64,000 nt of DNA from contig JALDNG010000015.1 of NCBI GenBank assembly GCA_024349245.1, positions 16,217,001-16,281,000 of the forward strand. Reading direction: 5' to 3'. Below, in pieces: positions 1 through 12,135 of this stretch (positions within the stretch are counted from its first letter, which is position 1; each line of letters starts with the position of its first letter). The notes below the pieces were generated by a model, which saw only the letters and a program-made list of their open reading frames with translations, was not told the origin of the DNA and ran no database searches. This DNA comes from Neodontobutis hainanensis. Taxonomy: Eukaryota; Chordata; Actinopteri; Gobiiformes; Odontobutidae. The translations under genes were made by a program, and so were the position numbers.

Positions 1-1823
1 ACACGTGAGTTAACTGCAGCATTTCTTTCCTCTTTAGCCTTTATTGGGTTAAAAAAGCAAAAAGGCTTTTGCTTCAGCCCAACAGAGGGAGCAGTTTCCT
101 TTTCTTCACACTTTCTATTCAATTTCTGCCCTTTTTTACATCTTTAATAGGCATAGGCAGCTATTGGTACAGGGCTTTTAGTTTAGTTCATCTTTATGGT
201 CAGCCAGACTCAACTGACAAAAATGGCGTCACTGATATAAGTCTGTGAACATAAATGAAGCCTGCGTCTAATCTCAAATCTATCAAGATCTTTGTCTGTC
301 TTTGCCTGCATGGCTTCTGTTCTAATACACAGCTTCCCTAAAGAGCAGTGAGATGTTACCATCCCTCCCTTTGCTCTGTAAAACCCGAGCCTGTAATCCA
401 CCGAGGCACAGACATCTGTGAGCGTTTCTCTCAAACCACAGGAGCAAAATAGAAAGTTGGAAGCTGGAGGCTGTGATTTGGGAGTGTCTAAATAAAACTG
501 AGTCCCGGAGAGGCTGCTAATGTGAAGGAGTCCAGAGTGGGAGGTCGAGAGGAACGGGACGCACAGATGATCAAAGAGGATCACAGACTTTGTGGCACTT
601 AATGTAGGCTGTTCAGATGGGGTTTAGGGACAGTTTAACGTGTAGTTTTTTTTAAAAAACATTTGGTTACAATCATGGACAAAGGACAGGACCTCTGGCT
701 ATTTTAAAACTACATTTTCCTGAACATGTTTGGTTCTACAAACTAATAATTTCCTACACAATAAAGATAAAACTTAGACAGATACTACTTACATTTCTAC
801 TTAAAACAACTGTGCAACAAAACTAAACATACTGGGAAGTTTCCTGTTGCTTTTCCTCATAACATATGACTACCTTGAGTAATATACTTTTATTTATTTC
901 ATGTTCAACATTAACAAAAGCCTTAACAAAAGCCTTGCAGGCTATGGTAGCCCTGCAGGAACTGAACAAACCAAGTTGAGATAGGTCTGAGCTTTTCTTC
1001 TAGCAGAGTTTAGCTTGTCCTTTCTGGGGACCCATAGCAACAGAAACAGGTAGAAATAGAGTTAGCGGGAAAAATGGGCATTTCTAAGTATCTTTAATTG
1101 TAAGAGTGTTATTTGGTGTAGAGTGGTTTGATGTATTCACTATTATAAATATACGGTTTTGTGATATGTTCTATTTTGTACACAATGCACTTTTGAGTAG
1201 GCCTACTAATTTTCATATCTTTACACCTTCTTGAGTCCTTTTTCTAAAAGTATTGCCTTAAACAATAATTACATGGGTATGGATTTTGACTGCACCTAGA
1301 CTTTATATAGCTCACAGTCTGGTGCACTATAATATTGTAGCCAGTATTTTAAAAAGAAGACATAAGAAATAATACATAAAACAAACAAATTGCAAATGAC
1401 TTAAACTGATAAGTAATTGGCTCACAGATCTAAAAGTACCAACACCACACAGCAGCAAAGCCCAGGGCGTCTGTAATAACCCGTCCACACTGCTGTACAG
1501 CGGTCGGCCCTGCCCTGACCGTTTCCTAAAATGTGATTTAGCTGAATATAGTCTCTGCAGCTGCGATGAAAACAACTGTTCCCTCGACATTCCCTTCATT
1601 TCCTTGAACCTCCCCAGAGTCAAGCCTATGATCATGTTCGACTCAGGTTTAGGTGCAGCGAACCACAGCAGAGCAGTTCTTCAGTCGTGTTTCAAAAAGT
1701 AAAGGATGAAAGATAAAAGAAAATAGATTATGGTCATTTAAGTTAAAATGATCAAGTTTATTTACCTAGGTCACAAAAGGATGACAGCAAAATGATGTAG
1801 AATTAAAATATAAATGTGTAAAT
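1..1823. other. Intergenic, no gene recognised
   Basis: AT-rich DNA. Open frames here (the longest is 124 codons on the minus strand at 210-584) show no family motif, no clear splice logic and low-complexity composition. The window edge may cut a neighbouring gene, so an outlying exon cannot be excluded. Confidence 0.4.
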
Positions 1824-2217
1824 GGGGTGCACGTGGCAGAGTGGTTAGCACTCCTGCCTTACAGCAAGAAGGTCGTGAGTTCAAAACCCGGCCGACCCAA
1901 ACATTCTCGGCCGACTCCGGTCTTTCTGTGAGGAGTCTGCATGTCCTCCACGTGTTACCGTGGGTTCTCTCCGGGTACTCCGGCTTCCTCCCACCGTCCA
2001 AAGACATGAATGTACAGGTTAATCGGCAACTCTAAAGTGTCCCTAGTGAATGAATGTGAGAGTGAATGGTTGTCTGTCAATGTCTGTCTCTAAATGTCAG
2101 CCCTGCGACTAACTGGCCACTGTCCAGGGTATACCCCGCCTCAGGCCCAAAGATGCTGGGATAGGCTCCAGTCACCCGTGACCCCTAACGGGACAAAGCG
2201 GTAGAAAATGAATGAAA
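1824..2217 (+). mobile_element. tRNA-derived SINE
   Basis: The head resembles a tRNA promoter: an A-box-like stretch (GGCAGAGTGGTTAGCAC) at about 1834-1850 and a B-box-like GTGAGTTCAAAACC at about 1874-1887. A body follows with the wording common in fish SINEs (CTCCGGGTACTCCGGCTTCC, then GATAGGCTCCAG) and it ends in an AATGAATGA-type simple tail. It is an old, non-coding retroposon. The 73-codon frame across it is not a gene. Confidence 0.8.
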
Positions 2218-3859
2218 AATGTATAAAAAGCAGAAGAAAATACACAGGTAATGACAGGAAACAGCAAAAGTTTTTAAAAGTTGCTTTTAAATGATACGTT
2301 TCATCGGTTCACTGTTATATTTCTGCTCATTCTCTTGTTTCTAGTGAATGGAAGGGACATAAATATAATAAATAACAAAAACTGCCTGGATTAAGGTTTT
2401 GCTCTAAAGGGGGACAACAGTTTTCTGAAAATGAATCTGAAAATATTCTGTTGTGTTTTTGAAAGAAATTGTGTGAAATATGCTTGTTAAAGAGCCATTT
2501 TCAAATGACACTATAACACAAATGCTAACCTAATCCAATATGTCAGACCTGTAGGGACCGAATGAAGCCTGCCACTGCTTCAGTTATTACAAACAAAAAA
2601 AAGTTAATAGCTCTGCCCCAATCTGGAAAACATTTAAACCTGCCTTTTTCCAGAGTAACAACAATAAACCTGCTGGATCTGCATCTCTAGCCCCATGTTC
2701 CCTGTCACACTAGTTTTTTACACTGTTCACGCTGCACAGAGAGGGTCAGTTAATATAAATACAAGTGCCTTAACTGCCTAAATAAAGTCTATGTCTATGT
2801 ATGAGCATGTCTATCTTTTCAGAGAATGTGCTGGTCATGTTCCTGCTTCCATCCATTTCACTCTTGACCCTGTTCTGGTAAAATGCAGGAACGTTGCAGA
2901 AAAGAGTGCATGTGTGAAAAAGCCTTGATACTGACAATATATGATCAAAACACAATTTTTGGAAGCACAAAAGCAAGGTCATTGTTGCTGTGCTCGCTGT
3001 GTGTAGCCAACACCCAATAGTTAGAGGACCTAACTGGGACATGATAGTTTTTACTGGACACTTTATTCACAGTTTACAGGACCACGCAGTAGAATTAAAC
3101 ATTTGGGTTTTTGTGGAGTTTTAATGCTGTCCTCATCTTTATTTTTGTGAAACGTGTTGATATTGAAACGGTCTCTTAATGCATTTGCCAATCCAGTAGG
3201 TGCTGTAAACCAAACACTACAATGTTCACAAACACAGAAGATGCAGAAGATGAGATTGCTTCAGCACCAGTTGTTGTTTATTTTAGATTTACGAAACACT
3301 GTATTTTACCATTTTACCGCAAATGTTCAGGCTGAAAACATAATTATCTATCTCAGCCATGTAGCACCCATTCCACTGCTGTATGAAACAACATTTTCAT
3401 CCAGCATTAGTATGACTGCTGTTAGAGGGGAAAACACTATATTTAGGACACGTAATTGCTGTTTGAAACACAACAGAAGTTTGTTACTGTCAGAAAACCA
3501 TTGTCGTGTGAACAGTGCATCTATTATGATTTCATAAACTTTATTTTCTGGGGGCCCTTATTTCAAAATGCCACGTACACTACAAAACATTACTCGGCAC
3601 AAACTTTTTGGAGTAATTTTATACTTTTTTTTTAGCATCATGTTTCTTGTATTGTTTTCTTATTGATTTATTGGCAATGGGTTGTGATTTACTCCAAACA
3701 CAGAACAAATATACGCCAAACAAACACTATTAAAAAACATTTTCGGTTTTGTTCAAATTTGGGCCTTTAATTTTAGTCATTTTAGTCCAGTATATAAAAA
3801 CACACAGAGCCTGATTTCTTTATCAATTCTGATCAAATGGAAACCTCTCTGTCCTCTTC
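2218..3859. other. Intergenic / 3' flank of ifitm5
   Basis: No gene recognised. On the minus strand an ATTAAA-type polyadenylation signal (TTTAAT on plus, 3766-3771) lies about 90 bp beyond the ifitm5 stop codon and is a plausible 3' end for that transcript. Confidence 0.4.
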
Positions 3860-6800
3860 CTACCAGCTGAACAGTTTCATAAAGTTTTGGAAGCCGTCTT
3901 CTCCCAAAAAGTCGAAGGACCCCTGCGATGATCCGAGGTGGACGAGCAGCAGCACAAGCAAGACGACCACCAGAAGAGGGATCAGCATGTTCCAGCCGGC
4001 CGCCAGGATGTTGTACCATTTGGCCTTGTCCGAACACTCCTGGGCGAGCTGCAGGTTCCCTTGGGTCTTCTGGTCTCGGGCCTTAACACAAAACACAGAA
4101 ACAGAAAACTATTATAAGCAGCTGTAAGGTGATGTAAATTTAGATGGAGGCATAAAAAGTGGCCAAGGGGCTTGTATCTGTCAAAATTACTAATTATTTA
4201 CCTAATTTAATTTAATAATTTAATCTTAAAATAGGTCTCAGTGATGCTTTTTATGCTCATTTTCCTTGATATTCCTGTCTTACTTATGTCACACCTCGTC
4301 CTAAAAGGAGCTGTGCCTGAGGAGAGGGAAATGGTCTTTTCTTTATTCTGTAACAGAAGGTAGGAACAGAAATAAAAATTATCTGAGAAGTACAGAACAG
4401 GTCGGGTCAGTGCACAATTACTGTTTTGATTTACTCTTAGCTTTTTTTTTTTCATTCAATTAATTGAACTGCACTGATTTCCTCCATTTTAGGGACTGAC
4501 TATTTACCTTCATGATGTGTTAGGTTCAAATTAAGCACAAAACAGAGAATAGTGTCAAAATAAGACACTATATTTGTGCTATGTGCGTAGTTTGGTTTAG
4601 GTTTAACCTTTCCTCCACAAAGCATTACTCTAGAACAGTGGTGGGGGGGCCACATGCTCTAAAGAGTGGCTCTAAAACTGAGGGTGCAGGTCTGACTCTG
4701 GTGTTTATTAGACATATTGTTTAAACTTTAAAGAAATGTGTTTTTATTGAGCGTATGTGATTTCACCGTGTTGGCCTGGCCCTCCACAAGAGTTCCATGT
4801 TCTAATGTGGCCCTTGGAGGAAAATAATTGCCCACCTTTGCTCTAGATGCTGGTCTACATTTTTTGTCAGTTGTGGAAAATAAATAGATCACAAGACGAT
4901 ATCGTTGGAAGGAGCAGAAAAGACACTAATAAAAACACTCTGATTTATTGTGCCTGTCTCTTTAGTCCTTTCCCCTGTTTTCTGGTGCGGACTGTGAGAA
5001 AATATGATGATGACTGATGATGGAATTATGTGTCTGAGCTGGAGTCATCGTGATCTCACAAAATCCCATTTTTTTTCAACCTTCTGTAAGAAAAAACAAA
5101 ATATAAATATACTAAAACAAGAGGAGTAAGACCTTTAACCTCCGTCATTGACTCGTGGGTTATTTGAGGGTTTATTACATGTGTATTAGTGATTTATATA
5201 AAATGGTGAAACACATCTGAAACTTCAAAAAAGGAAATCCATTGTTGATTACATAAAAAAACAGCTACATTATACACTGGGCTCCCCACTAATTATTTTT
5301 TGCAAATTCTAAATCTACAGAAATGATGCACTGTGCAAAGTGTTCAGGCCCCACAAAACTCATTTTTAGGAAAGATGCGAAAAAAACACGCAACATTAAT
5401 CCGTACTGAGAACAAGAAAAGAGAACAAATACATATATTACCTAAATGTCCTTAACAATCTGTAAGCTCTGAGAGTCCTCTGAAACGACTTTGTATATTT
5501 AAAAGGGTGTTTTCATGTTTGAGCTCTATAATTTCTCAGTAGCCTGTTGGAAGATAACAATTACACGATTTTTAACATCGAGCAGCCCCACACTGTCTCT
5601 AATTTAAGGCCAGGACTGGGGCCTGTGATTCAGAGCAGCGACTGGAAAATACACACCCAACTAAAGTATCCAGTCGGAAAGTTTGTTTATTTTAAGCTCT
5701 GCGGGTTTTAGTTTGAACAGATCTTGCTCTTGGACATCATGGTTTGGCACACACTGGTTTGCAAGTTAATAACTTTTACTTTTAACTAAAATAATTAAAT
5801 ACATGTGATGGTTAGATATTTAAAGGTGCAGTGTTTAGATTTTGGAGCCATTATTTTAGCTTTTTATTTCTTTTAACACCTCACACTCCTTTCTACAGCC
5901 TGCAAGCAACTACAGTAGCCCTGTAGGGACATGCTTTTACATTTACATTTACATTTATTTGTTTAGCTGACGCTTTTATTCAAAGCGACTTACATTAAGC
6001 TTCTATTGACCAGTGTCACAGCTGGAACACCACTGGAGGCAAGGACACAACGACAGTATGAACTGTGGGGAGAGCGGGAATCGAACCACACAACCACTTT
6101 ACCACTGAGCCACTTGTCTAAGAACAAGACCAGAGTAAATAAGTCTGCGCTCACTTCAAAAATTAGGTAAATAAATATATGTAGTTCAAGCAAGTGTGAG
6201 CCAAAGTAAATGAGAAAACTGTTTTGTAAAAGGAACATAGCACATTTCAATCTTTACTGGCCTTCTTCAGGATAGGCTTTGCTCTTGATTCTTTATATTT
6301 ATATGGAGATTTAAATGTCAATTTGTTATGATAGAAAAAGGCATAGACTGTTGTTTTGATGCTTTTCTGAAAACATACTTGTCTTTTGTCGTACACTACC
6401 AGATTTTACAATGCACCTTTAATCTGTCTCAAAGCCAAATTTATGTATAAAACCTGTTTTATTTATTTTATTTTATTTTTTTTATTTTATTTATTTATTG
6501 TTCTGTTTTACGTTAATATTCACTTTCTGCTCTCAAGTTTATGCAGAAAAGCTTTACCAATAAGAATGTCCTTAACCTGGCACATTTGGAAACATTAAAG
6601 ATAATTATAGTTTGGATTCATTTTGGCATATTCCCTCGCCAAAAGGCTCCCATGTAATTATTTTGTTAAAGCTGCACTAGACGTCTTTACAATAAAATAC
6701 ATATGCCATATATTCAATATATTAATATTGAAATATGTACCTTACATTCAATTTACTGACATGAAAAAATGACCTGGCATGCTTCTGTCTTGTGTGGACA

Positions 6801-7069
6801 CTAGTAAATATTGATGCTCCAGCAGTGACAGATATTTCCTAGAAGGCGTAGTTGTACTGTACCTTGATGGAGTAGACAAGAGCCATAAATCCCAGGCAGC
6901 AGAAGTTCACATACAAGGTGTTACAGAGCGACCAGATTAAATAGTCCCGCGGGGGATTTTTCCCAGAGTGGCCCATGTTTATCACCGTGGATCCAGCCGG
7001 TTTTCGAGCAGATTTACAGTTGGTCAGAGGGGTGCAGTCGGATGGGAAGTTGTACGAGTGGTTGTCCAT
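3860..7069 (-). CDS. ifitm5: Interferon-induced transmembrane protein 5 (BRIL)
   Basis: Two coding exons: 6863-7069 (69 codons, ATG at 7069, donor GT just below 6863) and 3860-4081 (73 codons plus stop), giving 142 aa. The protein has a short N-terminal tail, a CD225 domain from about residue 41, an intramembrane helix with the paired cysteines C57-C58 (palmitoylation sites in the family), the conserved loop ARDQK at the start of exon 2, and a long Leu/Val transmembrane helix before an acidic, aromatic C-terminus. The motif KAKWYNILAA and the exon structure fit IFITM5, a plasma-membrane protein of bone cells in mammals, better than the antiviral IFITM1/3 group. The roughly 2.8 kb intron carries a hAT MITE and a SINE. 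Orthology is inferred from motifs and length; expression in this fish is not visible in the sequence. Confidence 0.88.
4636..4840. mobile_element. hAT-type MITE in the ifitm5 intron
   Basis: A 205-bp element bounded by CAGTGGTGGG at one end and CCCACCTTTG at the other, flanked by an 8-bp target duplication (CTCTAGAA at 4628-4635, CTCTAGAT at 4841-4848, 7 of 8 identical). An 8-bp duplication with CAGTGG-type ends is the hallmark of hAT transposons. There is no coding capacity, so it is non-autonomous. Confidence 0.8.
5936..6118 (-). mobile_element. tRNA-derived SINE with L2-type tail
   Basis: Read on the minus strand it has an A box (GTGGCTCAGTGGTAAAG), a B box (GGTTCGATTCC), a body containing CTCCCCACAGTT, and a 3' tail GTCGCTTTGAATAAAAGCG ending in TAAATG repeats. 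It belongs to the same family as the SINEs at 18119 and 33952, and its tail matches the end of the L2-like LINE at 38934-41460. It lies in the ifitm5 intron. Confidence 0.82.
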
Positions 7070-7217
7070 GGCTGGGTCTTTTTCTCAGGTTCAGGTAGAT
7101 TCACAAACAAGTGCCAAGATATGTGTCTTTCTTTGGAAAATGGTGCCCCTGATGTGAGAGGGTTATATGGGTCTATAAAGAAGGAGGTGACTGGGAGTGG
7201 ACGCAAAGGCAGGGTCC

Positions 7218-7227
7218 TTTAATATAC
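7218..7227 (-). promoter_or_regulatory. Possible TATA box of ifitm5
   Basis: On the minus strand the sequence reads TATATTAAAG about 150 bp upstream of the ifitm5 start codon. The position fits a core promoter with a 5' UTR of roughly 120 nt. Nothing else here supports it. Confidence 0.35.
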
Positions 7228-8085
7228 AGCAGATCTGTTATTATGTGGTTTGCCCAGAATAGAGTCAGACAAGCAGAGAGACATGTACGAGAAGGACATG
7301 TACGAGAAGGTCAGTGCAGGGGGGTGGAATGAAAATATCTGCTTTTGAAGGTCCTATATGCTGTGGATTAGGATGGGCTCCAACTGGGAATACAAGAGCT
7401 GAAAATCATTCAAATGGGAGCACCATAAAGTGTAAAAGCAGCAGGTGGTTCAGACCAGAACCACACACACAGATGTAGTTGAAATGCACATGTGTTATTG
7501 GTATTTTAAAAGTATTTCCTTTACAAGTTGCGATGTCTGGAGCTTGTACTAGTTAATGGCAAGGCTCATATTATAGACATTGACACATTCAGACTCACAT
7601 TATTCACTATGGTCAATGCAAGAGTCATGCACTATAGCCGGCACTACAAGTTTTAAGACAACACCCTCTGCTGGCTGCTTAGAGGAACTGACAGTTGCAA
7701 GTGCTGTTCATTGACTTTCCACTTTCAGTTTAATGTTGGGCAGAAGTTGGGCTTTTATATATTTAAATTTATGGCTCAAGGATAATTTCTGACACAAAGG
7801 GCTGGTTTTGCAATATTTTACGCATTAACTGAAAATTATATCCTTAAAGGACAATTTAGCACCCCAACCAAACTCACAATCAAGACGTTTATAAATCTGT
7901 CCATCACTGACAGCACCCTCCAGTGTTTTAAACTGTGCTAAACGCTGTGAAGTGTGCCAAGTGGTGTGCCGAGTGTGATAATGATAAAGCAGTTAATGTA
8001 TGTTTATTTCTACTGTATGTGTCAATGATTGGCAGGTACAAAAAGGTGCCATAAAAATACTCAGAGACATAGCAAAATTTGTAAG
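7228..8085. other. Intergenic between ifitm5 and the IFITM duplications
   Basis: No gene recognised. A 15-bp direct doublet (GACATGTACGAGAAG) lies at about 7280-7310. This stretch is the last unduplicated sequence before the outer palindrome arm begins near 8086. Confidence 0.35.
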
Positions 8086-8480
8086 TAAGTTTAACGTTCT
8101 GAATAGTTACTGGCAAGTACCACTATCAAAAAGCGTGTGAAATAACAGGCTTTGTAACACCTTCAGGGTTGTACTCTTACACAGCTGGGCTTCGAAATGC
8201 ACACATTTCATTGACTAATGAACCAGGTTATTGACGACATGCATGGTTGCAGTGTATTTAGATGATCTTGTAGTTTATTCTGATACATGTGAAAAAAATG
8301 TGGAGTTTATCTCAGATTTTTTTACTCTTACCTCTCTATACTCTGCTGAATTTCTTTTTTTTCTCAGGGGCTTATTGTGGGGGTCCCTTTAGCAGTGTTG
8401 GGGATCACCGCATGCAAACTCTAGTGCGTTGTTTTGTTAACCAAATTATTAAATCGGTGGTATTAAAGACTTGACGCGGG
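8086..8480 (+). pseudogene. Ty3/gypsy reverse transcriptase fragment
   Basis: Broken reading frames encode pieces of a Ty3/gypsy RT: a YWQVPLS-like segment, GFVTPSGLYSYT, a short stretch resembling LMNQVIDDMHG, and then VAVYLDDLVVYSDT with the YLDD catalytic motif. Frameshifts and stops show it is dead. Homologous pieces lie inverted at 17525-17990 and 33346-33800. Each lies beside an IFITM copy, so it travelled with the duplicated unit. Confidence 0.75.
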
Positions 8481-8880
8481 ATTCTTCTCTATAACATATT
8501 TCAATTCAAGTAGCAACTTCAGCGTACTCAAATAAAATATATATCAGAAACACAATTAGCCAATTAGGCTACCAATTAGCAGGCTCTTCAATTGTTATAA
8601 TTTGGTAGTTAAGAATATTTTTTTTAGCTTAAGAAGGGGCCGTTAATATAAGGAGTCACACTGACCTTCAAGAAATAAGCCTTTAATTCTGAGCTCAGTT
8701 TTTAACAAGTAACAGGTCATTATTATTTATAGTCTATTTTACAGTGGGATATAAATAAAAGCACTTAATAGATTCAGATTTACTATCCCAGTAAGATCAT
8801 TTCACAATTGGGAGGTTCAACTATGAAATGATGTAAAAAAGAAATCATCTTGACCAACCCTTTTAAAAGGAAACCAAAGA
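8086..8880 (+). repeat. Outer left arm of inverted duplication
   Basis: This segment is the reverse complement of 17000-17990 with scattered indels. It runs from the gypsy fragment to an IFITM-type promoter stretch (AACCCTTTTAAAAGGAAACC). It extends the inner palindrome outward; on the right side an unrelated block of about 1 kb separates the two parts. Confidence 0.75.
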
Positions 8881-9229
8881 AATAAATACAATTTCCACAT
8901 ACAAATGGACTCTGGTTGGTTTTGTTGTCCCTGTTAGAGGCAGATCTCATTCTTTGGTGTAACCAGTAAAAGCATGTGCTATCAAAAAAATCTTTGACTC
9001 CACTGAACTATTATTTTCTTTATACATGCTGTCATTTGTCTCCAGGCCAGACCCCGGAAGGTGGTTGGGGATGTGCAGGGCGCCCACTGCTCACACACTG
9101 AACATAATTTCCAGTGTTTTGGGCTGTTTCACACGACTGATTGTACTTATTGTCGTCATTGTTGTTCTGCAGCAGCACATGCAGTCAACACATTGAGCTC
9201 TGGGAGAAATAATTATTATGGATAGTGAA
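8840..9229 (+). pseudogene. IFITM pseudogene psi-1 (promoter, intron and exon 2 remnants)
   Basis: IFITM-like promoter sequence (GGAAACCAAAG near 8870) joins directly to intron sequence, so exon 1 is gone. An exon 2 remnant follows at about 9045-9229. It keeps the splice-acceptor context (CTCCAGGCC), the RKVVGD coding segment and the end GRNNYYG. A deletion of about 14 bp after the GDV..GA codons shifts the frame, and the ARD motif has become ARP. It cannot encode a CD225 protein. A shorter inverted version lies at 15610-15674. Confidence 0.8.
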
Positions 9230-9544
9230 TACATAATGTGTATGCTCAAATTTAACTGTACAGTTTCATCCTTAGACTTCAAAGTCTGTTTTATAATGTA
9301 GTTGCAAATGTGTTTTTCCTACAAAACTCAAATTACAGTAAAAGAAATTATTGTGCAAGATGTTAAACAGGTTACAATACTTCTCTGCGTGTACATTTGT
9401 AAACTTTTTTTTTTTGCCGGTTTTGCCGGTTCATTGCCATAAGATGCAGAGCTGTATATAACATACTATCTCAGAGTCCGTCCTGGGGAAACCTCCCAGT
9501 GGGACATTCGCAAAATCCTTCATGTCCAAACAGGAATGTGTTCA

Positions 9545-9925
9545 AACTGGTGAGTGTACTTCATAAACATGTTTACACAAGGTGCTGGGTGTGGCATCTC
9601 CTGGTGTAAATGTTCATCATGTTGGCCAACTGTCAAAGGGATTTTAATCCTACTGTAACCTGTGTTTTATATTAATACCAGATCTGTATTTAGTGCCTAA
9701 AATCAAATATTTCCTAATTATGTTCTGTTTTTCTCTAAATGTCTTTTCTCTCTGACTGTCATGGTTTTGTCCTGAAACTGATTTATGGCAGCGTTGTAAC
9801 TGTCACAGATGTGCCACGTTTCGTTTGTTCATAAGAAAAGTTAGGATTCGGTTTCTCAAATATTTGTCATTACAACATTATACGCTGTTTTTCTTTTTAC
9901 ATTGAGCTTTGTGTACTCACCTGAA
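9545..9925 (+). repeat. 400-bp block shared with catalase 3' flank (copy 1)
   Basis: The sequence around TTATGGCAGCGTTGTAACTG recurs, inverted, at 15060-15430, 28290-28690 and 45800-46190. The last two lie just beyond the 3' ends of the two catalase copies. It shows that DNA from the catalase side was drawn into the IFITM palindrome, or the reverse. No coding function is recognised; open frames across it are not conserved. Confidence 0.75.
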
Positions 9926-11384
9926 CAATTATATTATATACTACATATATTTGTATTCATATATATATACTATCATTATAACCATTAAGTAAAAAGATTA
10001 GAAAACCAAACCCTACCAATTTAAAATTAGGCTACTATTTAAAAGGCTCTTTAATTGATAAAATTCAGACGTACACAATTTAAGATTCATTTTGCTTAAG
10101 AAGGGACAGATTGGTGTTGTCTGCAGGAAAGTTACAAAGTCTCTTGGTATATTAAGAAAAAAATGTAATTATGTACCCACGCCAGTAATCTGAACATTAT
10201 ATTGCAGACTAATTTATCCATATCTAACTTATTGTAACATTGTATGGACAAGTACTTTACTGTTACAATTTTTTTTGTTAGATTAGCAACATTTTTTAAT
10301 AATGATGCACCAAGTGCACTTTTCAAAATCACAAAATTAATCAAAATAATCATAATATTTATCAAACATGTACATTTGTTTATAAGAGCAGAAAAAAATC
10401 TCCTAACTTTAGAAACTATGTTCTCAGGTTCAACACTAGACAAACATTGAAGTTTCATTTAGATGTTGTGGAGCTAAATAATGAAATGAATATGGAGACC
10501 ACATGAAATCATCAATAAACTGTAAAAACAATCTTAGAATACTATTGCTCTCCAAGTATATGTTGAATACAATTTTAGTCATAATAGTTCATGAATGTAT
10601 ATTTTACCAATTTTTTAATTAGACAATAAATTACCAAATACTTCACTGGAAATCTGAGCTCACTATTTGTCAAGGTCACCATTATTTGAAAGGTTAAACC
10701 CGAGACAGTGCGATTGTCTTTTAGTGATGTTTTAACCAGTAATTCTCCACTGGATTGCTGCCATGAACCTAAAAAAAACACTTCTTGTTGAAAATGCCAA
10801 AGGTGTCTCATTTAAATTCTACCAGGATCTCTCATTGCCTAATTTACAGAAAGAGATAGTGTTTCAACAAGAATAAAGTCACCACCCACTGGTTCAGTAA
10901 AAGAAAGACAGGTTTATTACAAATCTAAAAGTTCCTCTCCAATACTTATTTTCAATAATAACTTGAATTCCTTTTACTGTAGAATTTAAATGATCATTTT
11001 AAACACTTTTGCCTTTATTGATAGTTGAAAGGAAACAGGTCAAAAGAGAGGGGTCAACATTGGGCAAATGACCTCTGAGTTCTGACCAGGTCTCTGTGTT
11101 TTCATGTATTTGCAAGTGCTCTACCAACTGAGCTTTTTAATAATCTTTTCAAGCTTTGGATAAGAATAAAAAGAATGTGTCCTTTCTTGGCCTGTATGAA
11201 GACAAACTAAATAAAAAACTGTGAGTGTTTTGATCTGAATCTAAAGTGGAAAAAAGAAAAAAATTACATAATAGAATCTGATTTACAACTCATTATCCCA
11301 TTAAGATCATTTCACAACTGGAAAGTTTTATTGCATCTTTGAAATTTCATAAAAAAACATTTCCTCTAGACCAACCCTTTTATC

Positions 11385-11472
11385 GTAAAAGGAAACCTAA
11401 GCAGGGCCCTTAAATACTCGGAGACTTGCTGGGCACTCACTTGGTTCAACAGCAGCAGCAGCAGCAGCAGAG
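11385..11472 (+). promoter_or_regulatory. Core promoter and CAG-repeat leader of IFITM-A
   Basis: A GGAAACCTAAG element is followed by GGGCCCTTAAATACTC (a TATA-like TTAAATA at about 11410), then TCACTTGGTTCAA and (CAG)n running directly into the ATG. The same order is found before the other IFITM copies. GGAAACC(A/T)AAG resembles an interferon-stimulated response element (GAAANNGAAA) with mismatches; interferon response is only inferred. Confidence 0.55.
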
Positions 11473-12135
11473 ATGAACGTCCCACATGAAAATACTGTCC
11501 CACTGCAGGGAGGCTACTATTCCCCGGGACAGCCTATGGGACAGCCTATGGGACAGCCTATGGGACAGCCTATGGGACAGCCTATGGGACAGCCTATGGT
11601 CCAATACACCACTTTGGACGTCGACCCATCAAGAAAGTTGGTCAAGGACTACTTCGTCTGGTCTCTCTTTAGTTTTCTCTACCTTAACCCGTGCTGTCTG
11701 GGACTGGCAGCCCTCCATCACTCGGTCAAGGTCAGTGCTTCAGATTTGAACTGATCAATGGGGTTTTTAACCAACCTTTTCTTATTTTACACACAAAAAA
11801 TGGACTTTGATTGGTTTTGTTGCCCCTGTCAAAGGCAGATCTCATTCTTGTGCTATCAAAGAAATTATTTAATTCCAATACTTAATACCAAAATAACTTT
11901 CTTTATACATGCTGTAAGTCTGATCATTTGTGTCCAGGCCAGAGACCGGAAGGTGGTTGGGGACGTGGAGGGCGCCCTCAGTTATGGCACCACTGCTCGC
12001 AAGCTGAACATCATGTCCACTGTTTTGGGCTGTTTCACAGGATTGATTTTACTTATTGTTGTCATTGTTGTGATGCAGCAGGCCTCACATACCCTCAACA
12101 CATTGACCTCTGGGAGAAATAATTATTATGGGTAA
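11473..12135 (+). CDS. IFITM1/3-like antiviral transmembrane protein (copy A)
   Basis: Two exons: 11473-11730 (86 codons; donor AAG|GTCAGT) and 11938-12135 (65 codons plus stop; acceptor CCAG|GCC), giving 151 aa. The N-terminal cytoplasmic tail contains GGYYSPGQ and then six PMG units spaced as PMGQ repeats (residues 21-42), which copies B and C lack. The CD225 domain follows: DYFVWSLFSFLYLNPCC with paired cysteines C74-C75, the ARDRKVVGD loop at the exon junction, then a transmembrane helix and a short C-terminus ending NNYYG. Family members sit in plasma and endosomal membranes and hinder membrane fusion by enveloped viruses. An ATTAAA signal at 12220-12225 gives a likely mRNA end. The gene sits at the inner edge of a large palindrome whose arm ends within its exon 1. 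The assignment to IFITM is firm; the one-to-one paralog name is not. Confidence 0.92.
11533..11600 (+). repeat. 12-bp tandem repeat encoding PMGQ
   Basis: Five tandem copies of CCTATGGGACAG plus a partial sixth (CCTATGGTC) lie in frame in exon 1 of IFITM-A. Copies B and C have only one unit. The units are almost identical at the DNA level, which points to recent slippage. Confidence 0.95.

Larger units (their letters stand above)
8886..11520 (+). repeat. Inner left arm of IFITM palindrome
   Basis: Over about 2.6 kb this is the near-perfect reverse complement of 13481-15848. It contains psi-1 exon 2, a block shared with the catalase 3' flank, the promoter of IFITM-A and the first 16 codons of IFITM-A. 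The arm ends inside exon 1 at GGCTACTAT. The right arm is shorter, mainly because about 0.3 kb around psi-1 exon 2 is missing there. Confidence 0.9.

Noticed and set aside
210..584. 124-codon open frame on the minus strand
   Set aside because: No domain, no splice context and a composition like random AT-rich DNA; kept only as a note in the intergenic entry.
1814..2035. Open frames on both strands across 1771-2035
   Set aside because: They lie within a tRNA-derived SINE.
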